A stretch of DNA of 64,000 nt. It comes from JANNAT01 sp031384605. Lineage in GTDB: Bacteria; Pseudomonadota; Alphaproteobacteria; Rhodobacterales; Rhodobacteraceae. Made by a program: the position numbers and the translations under genes. The first letter of the stretch is position 1, and every line of letters begins with the position of its first letter. This document shows positions 35,817 to 43,810 of the stretch, one piece after another. Location of the stretch: positions 18,658-82,657 of the forward strand of contig JANNAT010000087.1 of NCBI GenBank assembly GCA_031384605.1. Direction: 5' to 3'. The notes beneath the pieces were generated by a model. The model saw only the letters and a program-made list of their open reading frames with translations, had not been told where the DNA came from and ran no database searches.

Positions 35817-36841
35817 ATGAAACTGATCTTGAAACTTACAGCCGCATTATTGCTGACCTCGACCGCAGCCATGTGCCAAACCTTGCCGGGTTTTGACCAT
35901 CTGACCGTCGATGCCCCGCACCGCCCCTGCGCGACCGAGGCAAGTGTGTGGTATCCCGCCGCTTCAACCACTTACACCGTGCCCATTGGCGCAAACCCGG
36001 TTTTTATTGGCACGATGGTGCAAGTCGGCCCTGCCGTGGCCACGGGCACCCACCCGTTGGTGATTATTTCGCACGGTTCGGGCGGTAACATCGACAATCT
36101 TGGCTGGTTGGCCGAAGGGCTGGTTGCGCGCGGGGCCATCGTGGCGGGCCTTAATCATCCCGGCGCTACGTCGGGTGACAGCTCACCCCGCCGCCTGCCC
36201 GAAGTGGGCGAACGCACTGCTGACCTTGCGGCATTAGCCGCAACTTTAACCGCGCACCCCAGCTTTGGCCCGGCAATCGATTCTAGGCCAATCACTGCCC
36301 TTGGTTTCTCACTTGGGGGTGCCACAGTACTTGCTGCAGGAGGTGCGCAGTTGGATCGTGCGGCTTACGGTGCTTATTGCGACACTTTGGGGGATGCAGC
36401 CCCTGATTGCATATTTCTGAAAAAAGGCGGGGTTGATCCCCATACGATGCCGCCAGCATGGGATACGTCGATGACCGTTCCCGTACTCACGCGCATTATC
36501 GCGGTCGATCCGGCGTTTAGCTACGCCATGACGGACAAAAGCCTTGCCGCCATGACGCCTGCGGTTCACCTGATCACGCTGGGGAAAGACGCAGCCGTCT
36601 GGCACGCCGTTGATATTGGCCCGGATGGCAGAGTAACATGGCAGGCCGTCTCCCCGGTGCCACGCGCAGCGTATTCGCCCCGGCCTGGCACTTTACCTTC
36701 CTGGGCCTCTGCACGCCTGATGCCCCCGCTATGCTGATATCTGAAGGCGAAAAGGCAATCTGCGACGATCCTAAAGGGGCTGACCGGCGCGCGATCCATG
36801 CTCAGATCATCGCCGACGTCGCCACCCAGATCGGCCTTTGA
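35817..36841 (+). pseudogene. Secreted alpha/beta hydrolase (dienelactone hydrolase-like) with a frameshift
   Basis: ATG 35817 with AAAGGG before it starts a signal peptide (LKLTAALLLTSTAA) and an alpha/beta hydrolase with IISHGSGGN and the nucleophile elbow LGFSLGG. The first frame leaves the family pattern after DIGPDG and stops at 36737. The expected C-terminus, including APAWHFTFLGLCTPDAPAML with the catalytic His, continues in another frame to 36841. The junction reads GGCAGAGTAAC near 36627-36637; removing one AG restores a continuous frame (GSNMAGRLPGATRS), so a two-base duplication is the likely cause. As read, the product lacks the His of the triad. Confidence 0.8.
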
Positions 36842-36883
36842 TCGCGCATTGCCCGGTGCCGCATTTGCGCCGGGTGCTTTTCG

Positions 36884-37291
36884 ATGAACGTGCGGTCAAT
36901 CAATGCTTCCAAATCGCAATCGGATTTGATAGCCATGTCCACCCTAAACCCCTTGCAGTTATTTTGCGCGCATCGTTTCATCGGTCGGAAGGATTTCGTG
37001 CGATGTCGCGCCACGGCTTCGGCGTTCACGTCATTTTTTGGCGTTGCGAATGGCCAGTGGTCCTGGACCGGCGTTGCCCCATCGGGCTATCAATCATCCC
37101 CCGGCGTTCGGCGCGATTTTTGTGCGACCTGCGGCACGCAGATGAGCTATCACAGCGACAAATTCCCCGATGAGACGCATTTTTATGCGACCACCCTGAC
37201 CGACCCTGCCGCCTACAGCGCAACCGAACACCTTCACAGCGCCGAAATGCTGCCTTGGCTGCACCTGTCTGATGGATTGCCGCGCCGATGA
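36884..37291 (+). pseudogene. GFA/CENP-V-like protein lacking its N-terminal zinc site
   Basis: The C-terminal half is a clear GFA (glutathione-dependent formaldehyde-activating, Mss4-fold) domain: RCRATASAFTSFFGVANGQWSWTG, then FCATCGTQMSYHSDKFPDETHFYATTL with one CxxC zinc pair. The N-terminal part, which in the family carries the first CxC and CxxC zinc ligands, is not recognisable in any frame of 36842-36990. The ATG 36884 frame gives unrelated sequence until about residue 42. The 5' end appears eroded or rearranged. It directly follows the frameshifted hydrolase gene and is probably nonfunctional. Confidence 0.6.
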
Positions 37292-37396
37292 TGCCGCTTT
37301 GCGTCCGCTTGAATTAAATTGCCAATCACATTGACCTTTGCCACGGCTGTGGCAGCTATGGGCAATACTCCATTTTGATCGTTCGGAAAGACTTCA

Positions 37397-37939
37397 ATGC
37401 CTAATCTCACCATCCTAACGATCAGTGGATCGTTGCGCCAAGCCTCAACCAACCGGTTGCTGTTGACCGAGGCGTGCCGGTTGTTTGGCCCGGCCATCCG
37501 CCTTGACGCCAATTTGAACCTGCCACTGTATGATGGTGATCTGGAAGCAACGGGTATTCCTGTGGCTGTGCAAACTTTGGCAGATCAGATTGTGCGGTCG
37601 GACGCCGTGATCATCGCAACCCCCGAATACAATAAGGCGTTGTCTGGGGTGTTAAAGAACGCGCTTGATTGGGTCAGCCGCACCAAGGGTGCACCGTGGC
37701 GGGATAAGCCGGTTGCCATTATGTCAGCCGCAGCCGGGCGCGCGGGGGGAGAGCGGGCGCAGTTTTCCTTGCGCCTGTGTTTGATGCCGTTTCGCGCCAC
37801 TGTGCTGCCCGGGCCAGAGGTGATGGTGGCAGAATCAGGCACCGCGTTTGATCAGGACGGACGGTTAAAAGACGCACGCACGATCAAAGGGTTGCAGGAA
37901 CTGATGGATGGCCTTGGCGCTGCCATTCACGTCAAATAG
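37397..37939 (+). CDS. NADPH-dependent FMN reductase family protein
   Basis: The 180-residue flavodoxin-like protein has the FMN phosphate loop in ISGSLRQASTNRLLL near residues 9-23, the LPLYDGDLEATGIP stretch near 42-55, and the flavin-ring block ATPEYNKALSGVLKNALDWVSR near 75-96. Family members reduce FMN, quinones, azo dyes or chromate with NAD(P)H. The physiological substrate is unknown. It is the first intact gene after the decay zone and overlaps convergent rppH by 13 bases. Confidence 0.87.
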   Translation: MPNLTILTISGSLRQASTNRLLLTEACRLFGPAIRLDANLNLPLYDGDLEATGIPVAVQTLADQIVRSDAVIIATPEYNKALSGVLKNALDWVSRTKGAPWRDKPVAIMSAAAGRAGGERAQFSLRLCLMPFRATVLPGPEVMVAESGTAFDQDGRLKDARTIKGLQELMDGLGAAIHVK

Positions 37940-38406
37940 GGTCGAAACACCGCGACAACCTGGTCGTAAACCGCGCGTTTGAAAGGCACGATCGACGCCA
38001 CCATTTCATCCGCGCCAATCCAGCGCCACTGCGAAAATTCAGGGTGATCGGTGGCGATATTGATCTGGGTATCGGTGCCAAGATATCGAAACAAAAACCA
38101 TTTCTGCCGCTGACCGCGAAACTTGCCTCCCCAAACCTTGCCCAGCAATTCGGGCGGCAAATCATAGGTCACCCAATCATCGGTCTTGGCGATAAATTCG
38201 ACCAGTTCGGCGGTGACGCCGGTTTCTTCCCACAATTCGCGCAGGGCGGCCACACGCGGTTTCTCGCCGTCATCAATCCCACCTTGCGGCATTTGCCATG
38301 CGGCGATGGTGCTGTCCAACCGTTGCGCCGCAAAGACAAGCCCTGCGCCATTGATCAGCATCACACCCACGCAGGGCCGATACGGCAAGGTTTCGGGATC
38401 AATCAT
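37927..38406 (-). CDS. rppH: RNA pyrophosphohydrolase
   Basis: RppH removes pyrophosphate from the 5' end of triphosphorylated mRNA, starting RNase E-dependent decay. The 159-residue Nudix protein has PYRPCVGVMLINGAGLVFAAQR at the N-terminus, typical of this group, and a complete Nudix box GGIDDGEKPRVAALRELWEETG near residues 42-63. The QRQKWFLFRYLG and FSQWRWI stretches are also family-specific. It lies downstream of ctpA on the same strand, in the gpmI-envC-ctpA-rppH chain. Confidence 0.93.
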   Translation of the reverse strand: MIDPETLPYRPCVGVMLINGAGLVFAAQRLDSTIAAWQMPQGGIDDGEKPRVAALRELWEETGVTAELVEFIAKTDDWVTYDLPPELLGKVWGGKFRGQRQKWFLFRYLGTDTQINIATDHPEFSQWRWIGADEMVASIVPFKRAVYDQVVAVFRPYLT

Positions 38407-38460
38407 CGCAGGGCTTTCAAAGGGAAAGGCCGCACCGGTTTGGCACGACCTTTTGGTCTG

Positions 38461-39807
38461 TTATGGCTTGGGTGCCACGGCGTTCAGCCCGCGCAGAATA
38501 TCCACGGCATAGGCAAGCTGGTAATCTTCATCGCGCAGCTTGGCCGCTTCTTCGGTGCGCGTGCGTTCTTCTTCCAACAACTTGCGTTCATCATCCGACA
38601 TCGAATCATTGGTGATGGCCCCGCGCAGACTGGCTTCGGTGCGCTGCTTGGCCGCATCTTCGGCGGCCTTGGTTTCGGTGCCTTCAACCGTTGGATCAAC
38701 GATCGGCTGGTTCACCACGATATCGGGCATAACCCCCAACGATTGGATCGACCGCCCCGATGGCGTGTAATAGCGCGCCGTGGTCAGACGCATCGCGCCT
38801 TCGCCTTTCAACGGGATCAGCGTCTGCACCGATCCCTTGCCAAAGCTTTTGGTGCCCACCACGATCGCACGGCGATGATCTTGCAGCGCCCCCGCCACAA
38901 TTTCAGACGCCGAAGCAGATCCGCCGTTGATCAGCACCACCACAGGCTTGCCTTGTGCCAGATCGCCCGGCGTTGCGTTTTCGCGGGCGCTGTCAGCGGC
39001 ACTGCGGCCGCGCGTAGAGACGATTTCGCCAGTTTCAAGGAACGCATCCGAAACCTTGATGGCTTGGTTCAGCAAACCGCCCGGGTTGTTGCGCAGATCG
39101 ACAACAAAGCCGCTGACCTTGTCGATGCCGCCCGCCTCTTCAACAGATTTCTTGATGCCCGCTTCCAGACCCGGAAAGGTCTGGTCATTGAATGCGGTGA
39201 TCCGCAGCACAACCGTGTTGCCGACAAGCCGGCTTTTCACGGCAATTACTTTGATTGTGTCGCGAATGATCGAAACATCAAACGGCTCTTTCACCCCTTC
39301 GCGCACGATGGTGATCACAATCTCTGACCCGATCTCGCCGCGCATCATTTCCACGGCTTCGTCAAGCAACAGCCCTTGCACCGATTCGCCGTTCACCGCG
39401 GTGATGAAATCGCCTGCCTTGATACCTGCGGCATCCGCAGGGGTGCCATCCATCGGCGAGATGACTTTTACATAGCCTTCCTCTTGGGTCACCTCGATAC
39501 CAAGCCCGCCAAACTGGCCGCGCGTCTGGGTCTGCATGTCATCAAAATCTTTGGCATTCAGATAGCTGGAATGCGGATCAAGCGATGTCAGCATGCCGTT
39601 AATCGCGGCTTCGACCAGTGCTTTGCTGTCCACATCTTCAACGTATTGCCCGCGAATGCGTTCAAAGATGTCGCCAAACAGATCCAGCTGTTCATAGACA
39701 TTGGCATTCTTGGTTGCATCTTGCGCAATGATCGGGCCAGCCACTTGGGTGGTCAGAACCGCGCCCGCCAAAGTGCCGCCTATGGCCGCCATAATAAGCT
39801 TTTTCAT
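38461..39807 (-). CDS. ctpA: Carboxy-terminal processing protease (S41)
   Basis: The 448-residue protein has an N-terminal signal or anchor (about residues 4-27), a PDZ domain with GQFGGLGIEVTQEEGYVKVISPMDGTPA near 94-121, and the S41 peptidase core. The serine-lysine dyad is visible in NGGSASASEIVAGAL and VGTKSFGKGSVQTL. A charged C-terminal tail follows. CtpA enzymes trim periplasmic proteins and peptidoglycan hydrolases. It lies ten bases after the envC-like gene, which suggests a shared role in cell-wall hydrolase control. Confidence 0.93.
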   Translation of the reverse strand: MKKLIMAAIGGTLAGAVLTTQVAGPIIAQDATKNANVYEQLDLFGDIFERIRGQYVEDVDSKALVEAAINGMLTSLDPHSSYLNAKDFDDMQTQTRGQFGGLGIEVTQEEGYVKVISPMDGTPADAAGIKAGDFITAVNGESVQGLLLDEAVEMMRGEIGSEIVITIVREGVKEPFDVSIIRDTIKVIAVKSRLVGNTVVLRITAFNDQTFPGLEAGIKKSVEEAGGIDKVSGFVVDLRNNPGGLLNQAIKVSDAFLETGEIVSTRGRSAADSARENATPGDLAQGKPVVVLINGGSASASEIVAGALQDHRRAIVVGTKSFGKGSVQTLIPLKGEGAMRLTTARYYTPSGRSIQSLGVMPDIVVNQPIVDPTVEGTETKAAEDAAKQRTEASLRGAITNDSMSDDERKLLEEERTRTEEAAKLRDEDYQLAYAVDILRGLNAVAPKP

Positions 39808-39817
39808 CGTTAAGGTC

Positions 39818-40936
39818 CTATTCCCCTGCTTTGGCCGTCACCGTAAACCACGCCATCGGGTCCACCGGTTCCGCACCTTGCCTCAATTCCAAGTAAAGCG
39901 TTTCCGTCTCGCGTCCGCCACCACCTTCTTTGACGGGTGCTGTCAGATCGTCCAGCTGCGGCTCTCCTCCGCCCATCAGACCCAAAGGCGCACCTTTGGC
40001 AATCACTTCACCAACTTCGCCATATACCTGATCTAGGCCACCAAGTATCACAAGATAGCCGCCCCCCGGCTCAATGATCATCACATTTCCGTAGTCCAGC
40101 AAAGGGCCGCGATAGCGGATTGTGGCCGCCCAAGGGCTGGTTACCATCGCCGTGGCACGAGTCGCCAAGGTTATACCGGGCCGGGTGACGCCGCGCGCAT
40201 CGGTTTCCGCCGGACGCAGCAAAAGCGTGCCCAACACGGGCAGATCAAGCCCGCCTTTGGCATCCGCAAAACCAGAACTGCTGCTGCCATCAAGCGAAAG
40301 ACCGGACGCAAACGCTTCAAGCGTATCGGCGCTTTCCAACAGGCCCCGCAAAACGTCGGGGTCTTCGGTAAACCGGCGCGGCAGTTCAGTGCGATCTGAT
40401 ATGGCTTGCGACAGCGCCTGCCGCGCGGTTTGCGCCGCTGCCAGACCTTGGGCCAGCGTTTGCCCCGCTGCAGATTGCAGTGCCCGCAAGTCGGCAAGTT
40501 CAGTAAGTTGCGCTTTCAGACCATCGACTTCGGCTTGCAAGGCCGGGGTGACATCCGCCAGCATCATACCAGACCTGACGGTGCCCAAAGGCCCATTGGG
40601 ATGCAACAACAACAGCGGCCCCGGTTCAGCATCAAGCCTGCCCAACACACCAAGCAATTGCGCAATCCGGTCGCGCTTGGCCTCAAACTGCAGATTTAGT
40701 TGAGTGTCGCGCAGATCGGCTTGGCGCAACGCCTCACGCATGGCCGCCAGCCCATTTTCATAGGCTTTGATCGTACGGGTCAGGGCGGCAACCCGATCTT
40801 TGGCATCAACTGCCGCCTCAAGCCCAGCAACGGCCTCTTGCAACTGCGTCGAAGCTGCGGCGGCATCGTCGGCGACACCCGCCACCCCATCAACAGGCAG
40901 CATCACGGCCAAAAGAAGGGCAAAGGCGCGGATCAT
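39818..40936 (-). CDS. EnvC-like murein hydrolase activator, degenerate M23 domain
   Basis: The 372-residue periplasmic protein has a signal peptide (about 1-21), a long coiled coil (about 25-180), and a C-terminal LytM/M23-type domain with GNVMIIEPGGGYLVILGGLDQVYGEVGEVIAKGAPLG. The metal-ligand motifs of active M23 peptidases (HG..D and HLHFE) are absent; the latter position reads LYLELRQG. Such inactive domains are typical of EnvC, which switches on amidases at the division site rather than cutting peptidoglycan. Its start overlaps the gpmI stop by four bases. Confidence 0.87.
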   Translation of the reverse strand: MIRAFALLLAVMLPVDGVAGVADDAAAASTQLQEAVAGLEAAVDAKDRVAALTRTIKAYENGLAAMREALRQADLRDTQLNLQFEAKRDRIAQLLGVLGRLDAEPGPLLLLHPNGPLGTVRSGMMLADVTPALQAEVDGLKAQLTELADLRALQSAAGQTLAQGLAAAQTARQALSQAISDRTELPRRFTEDPDVLRGLLESADTLEAFASGLSLDGSSSSGFADAKGGLDLPVLGTLLLRPAETDARGVTRPGITLATRATAMVTSPWAATIRYRGPLLDYGNVMIIEPGGGYLVILGGLDQVYGEVGEVIAKGAPLGLMGGGEPQLDDLTAPVKEGGGGRETETLYLELRQGAEPVDPMAWFTVTAKAGE

Positions 40937-42456
40937 TCCAACAGCAAACTTTTCCCGGTCATCTCTGGCGGTTGCGACAACCCCATCAGCGCCAGAACGG
41001 TTGGTGCAAGATCTGCAAGCCGCCCGCCGTCGCGCAGGCGCGCCCCCACAGGCCCACCGACCAGAACCACCGGCACCGGATTGGTGGTATGCGATGTATG
41101 CGGCCCGCCCGTGACGGGATCAATCATCAATTCGCAATTGCCGTGATCGGCCGTCACAATCATCGCCCCCCCCATGGCCTGCAATGCCACCAGCGCGCGG
41201 CCAAGACCCAGATCGACCGCCTCACAAGCCTTTATGGCTGCGGGCAAACTGCCCGTGTGGCCGACCATATCGGGGTTGGCAAAATTCACGACGATCAGAT
41301 CGTAAGGTGTGTTTATCGCCTCGACCAACCGATCCGATACCTCGCCTGCCGACATTTCGGGTTGCAGATCATAGGTCGCCACTTGCGGTGATTTTGGCAT
41401 GGCACGGGATTCGCCCGCAAAAGGGTCTTCGCGCCCGCCGTTCAGGAAAAACGTGACATGGGGGTATTTTTCCGTTTCCGCCAGCCGGAATTGAGTCAGC
41501 CCGTGGCCCGCCACCCATTCGCCCAAAGTATTGTTCAACTGCGGTTTGGTGTAGGCGGTGGTCATATACGTGCTGTGCGCGGATGAATAGGGCACCATAC
41601 CCAACATTGCCGCCCATTTGGGGCGTAGGCCCGTGAGGAAGCCGTCAAAATCAGGGGCTGCGATCGCCGCAAGAATTTCGCGGGCGCGGTCGGATCGGAA
41701 ATTCAAACAGAAAAAACCATCGCCGTCTCTGGCCCCCGTGTAGCCGCCAATGACCGTGGGGGCGATGAATTCATCGGTTTCGCCGCGGGCATACGCCGCT
41801 GCAACTGCCTGCGCCCCATCAAAGGCGTGCACCCCTTTGGCCCCGATCATCGCATCAAAGGCGCGCTGCACACGGTCCCAGCGGTTATCGCGGTCCATCG
41901 CCCAATAGCGCCCGATCACACTGGCGATTGTCACGCCTGCAGGCAGCGCCACGATCAGATCAGCCATGAATTCCGCTGCCGATGACGGTGCCACATCCCG
42001 CCCATCGGTGATGGCATGCAAGGCCACCGGCACGCCCTGGTCGGCAATCGCACGGCAGGCCGCGATCACATGCGCCAAATGCCCATGCACGCCACCATCA
42101 GAAATGACGCCCATCAAATGCGCGACGCCGCCCGAAGCCCGCATTTTCGCCGTGAACTCAAGCAGGGCTGCGTTTTTCGCGAATGATCCATCTTCAATCG
42201 CCAGATCAATGGCACCCAGATCCATCGCCACCACGCGGCCCGCGCCAATATTGGTGTGCCCCACTTCAGAATTGCCCATTTGCCCTGTGGGCAAGCCAAC
42301 ATCACGACCAAAGGTGGTTAAGGTGGAATGCGGACAAGTCGCCCAAATGCGGTTGAAATTTGGAACCTGCGCCTGGGCCGGGGCGCTGGAGGCCGGATCA
42401 GCATTGATGCCCCAACCATCAAGAATGCACAGAACAACGGGTTTGCGGCGGGTCAT
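40933..42456 (-). CDS. gpmI: 2,3-Bisphosphoglycerate-independent phosphoglycerate mutase
   Basis: GpmI interconverts 3- and 2-phosphoglycerate in glycolysis and gluconeogenesis with two manganese ions. The 507-residue protein shows LCILDGWG at the N-terminus (metal Asp), the phospho-serine motif MGNSEVGHTNIGAGR near residues 61-75, NPDMVGHTG near 394-402, and TADHGNCELM near 434-443. It heads the gpmI-envC-ctpA-rppH chain and is separated from rlmH by twin AT-rich palindromes. Confidence 0.96.
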   Translation of the reverse strand: MTRRKPVVLCILDGWGINADPASSAPAQAQVPNFNRIWATCPHSTLTTFGRDVGLPTGQMGNSEVGHTNIGAGRVVAMDLGAIDLAIEDGSFAKNAALLEFTAKMRASGGVAHLMGVISDGGVHGHLAHVIAACRAIADQGVPVALHAITDGRDVAPSSAAEFMADLIVALPAGVTIASVIGRYWAMDRDNRWDRVQRAFDAMIGAKGVHAFDGAQAVAAAYARGETDEFIAPTVIGGYTGARDGDGFFCLNFRSDRAREILAAIAAPDFDGFLTGLRPKWAAMLGMVPYSSAHSTYMTTAYTKPQLNNTLGEWVAGHGLTQFRLAETEKYPHVTFFLNGGREDPFAGESRAMPKSPQVATYDLQPEMSAGEVSDRLVEAINTPYDLIVVNFANPDMVGHTGSLPAAIKACEAVDLGLGRALVALQAMGGAMIVTADHGNCELMIDPVTGGPHTSHTTNPVPVVLVGGPVGARLRDGGRLADLAPTVLALMGLSQPPEMTGKSLLLE

Positions 42457-42530
42457 GGGGCGGCCTTTCCTTACATAGGCTGGGTTGTAACCCTGTCAGC
42501 GCAGCAGAGCAACGACAGGTGGTTCGTCTC

Positions 42531-42573
42531 AAATTTATTCGAATAAATTTGCAAAATTCTTCGAAGAATTTTG
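42531..42573. repeat. Two adjacent perfect AT-rich palindromes, probable terminators
   Basis: AAATTTATTCGAATAAATTT (42531-42550) is a perfect 20-bp palindrome. One base on, a perfect 22-bp palindrome spans 42552-42573 with arms CAAAATTCTTC and GAAGAATTTTG. Both are centred on TTCGAA. They begin three bases after the rlmH stop on the minus strand and lie 75 bases before gpmI. Folded as RNA, each makes a hairpin whose 3' arm ends in T-rich sequence, so they could terminate the rsfS-rlmH transcript. They are strikingly AT-rich in GC-rich surroundings and may be copies of a dispersed family. Confidence 0.75.
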
Positions 42574-42576
42574 GCT

Positions 42577-43047
42577 CTATGCCCGATGATACGGCCCGCC
42601 ACCCAAAATCGTTGTGGCCCGATATAGCTGTTCGGCCAACATCACCCGCACCAACAGATGTGGCCAGACCATTTTGCCAAAACTGATCGAAAAGTCGGCC
42701 CGGTCCCGCAACAGCGGTGCTATGCCATCCGCGCCACCGATGACAAAGGCCACATCCTGCCGCCCGTCATCGCGCCATTTCGCCAACTGGGTCGCAAATT
42801 CGGGGGATGAAATCACAGACCCACGCTCATCCATCGCAACAATCATCGCGCCCACGGGCAAAGTTCGACGTAACATTTCGGCCTCGGCCATCATGCCGCC
42901 GCCTTTCTTATCCTCAATTTCATGTTCCGAAAACGGGCCAATCCCCAAGGGCCGCCCACTGCGATCAATGCGCTGTGTATAATCATCGACCAAGTCGCGC
43001 GCTGGTCCGGCGCGCAGCCGCCCGACTGCACAAATATGCAGCCGCAT
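42577..43047 (-). CDS. rlmH: 23S rRNA (pseudouridine1915-N3)-methyltransferase
   Basis: RlmH methylates pseudouridine 1915 in helix 69 of 23S rRNA on assembled 70S ribosomes. The 156-residue SPOUT protein has IVAMDERGSVISSPEFA near residues 72-88, the SAM-knot block FVIGGADGIAPLLRDRAD near 102-119, and the conserved C-terminus PHLLVRVMLAEQLYRATTILGGGPYHR. It follows rsfS by six bases, an order conserved across bacteria. Confidence 0.96.
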   Translation of the reverse strand: MRLHICAVGRLRAGPARDLVDDYTQRIDRSGRPLGIGPFSEHEIEDKKGGGMMAEAEMLRRTLPVGAMIVAMDERGSVISSPEFATQLAKWRDDGRQDVAFVIGGADGIAPLLRDRADFSISFGKMVWPHLLVRVMLAEQLYRATTILGGGPYHRA

Positions 43048-43053
43048 TCGCCG

Positions 43054-43434
43054 TTAGGCTCCGCGATGGGTGCTGCCGGGCAGCCACATCTTTTCAAGAT
43101 CATAGAATTCGCGCACTTCGGGGCGGAAGACATGGACGATGACATCGCCCGCATCAATCAGCACCCAATCCGCGGTTTCTTTGCCTTCCATCTTGGCAAC
43201 CATCCGAAACTCCAGCTTCAGACGATCCGCCAGTTTTTCCGAGATCGACGCCACTTGCCGGGTGGACCGGCCCGAGCAGATCACCATGTAATCAGCCACG
43301 TCAGAGCGCCCGCGCAAATCAATTTGCACGACATCTTCCGCTTTGTCATCGTCAACCGATGCCAGCACAACGGCTAACAAGTCTTCGGCGGTATAGTTTG
43401 CGTCGGCACGGGCCGCGCGGGGGCCAACTGGCAA
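43054..43434 (-). CDS. rsfS: Ribosome silencing factor RsfS
   Basis: RsfS binds uL14 on the large subunit and blocks subunit joining when nutrients are scarce. The 126-residue protein has the core DKAEDVVQIDLRGRSDVADYMVICSGRSTRQV near residues 30-61 and WVLIDAGDVIVHVFRPEVREFYDLEKMW toward the end, typical of the family. The start is uncertain: TTG 43434 is used, but the frame is open further up, and a GGAGG lies eight bases before an in-frame CTG. It precedes rlmH. Confidence 0.92.
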   Translation of the reverse strand: MPVGPRAARADANYTAEDLLAVVLASVDDDKAEDVVQIDLRGRSDVADYMVICSGRSTRQVASISEKLADRLKLEFRMVAKMEGKETADWVLIDAGDVIVHVFRPEVREFYDLEKMWLPGSTHRGA

Positions 43435-43810
43435 TCCAGTGGCGGGATCAGAATGAGACAGGACACTGTCCTCCGGTAAAGCTTTGCAGCGTAGAGCATA
43501 AGGTATCAGCGCTTCGGCAAAAGCTCAACAACGCGAAGGGGGCGGCATAGGCGCATTTATAGGGCTTGGCAAGGACTGCCATAGTTTGAGCCTTCAAAAG
43601 TGACGGACATGATTTCCATTTCACCCTCGCTTGCCTGACAGATCAAACAGGCGTATGACCTTGCGCATGATCGGGTTCTGCAACATGGACGACCACAAGC
43701 GCATGCCTTGGCGCTTTGCCCGCGAAAATCGGTCGGTTCTTGCACGTCTTTAAGCCGCCCGCAGCGCCGCTTGTCCTTCCCGTTCCCTTAGCTATCGAAA
43801 AGAGAGAGCC
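43435..43810. other. rsfS/leuC intergenic region with a possible 32-residue ORF
   Basis: The 376 bases between rsfS and leuC must hold both divergent promoters. The one frame of note on the plus strand runs from ATG 43655 to TAA 43753 (MTLRMIGFCNMDDHKRMPWR and 12 more residues), ending 57 bases before leuC. It has three Leu codons, none adjacent, so it does not look like a leucine attenuator peptide. Its ribosome site is weak. I see no clear terminator or operator here. Confidence 0.35.

Noticed and set aside
36802..37029. Minus-strand frame with a protein-like stretch (MAIKSDCDLEALIDR)
   Set aside because: It overlaps the eroded GFA gene and hydrolase end, and nothing recognisable or regulatory supports it; noted only because the stretch looks less random than most.
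38044..39327. 427-codon open frame on the plus strand
   Set aside because: It is antisense to rppH and ctpA, rich in His/Arg/Gln as typical for shadow frames, and lacks a start context.
43655..43753. Leucine attenuator leader peptide before leuC
   Set aside because: The frame has few, non-adjacent Leu codons and no convincing terminator/antiterminator pair follows.
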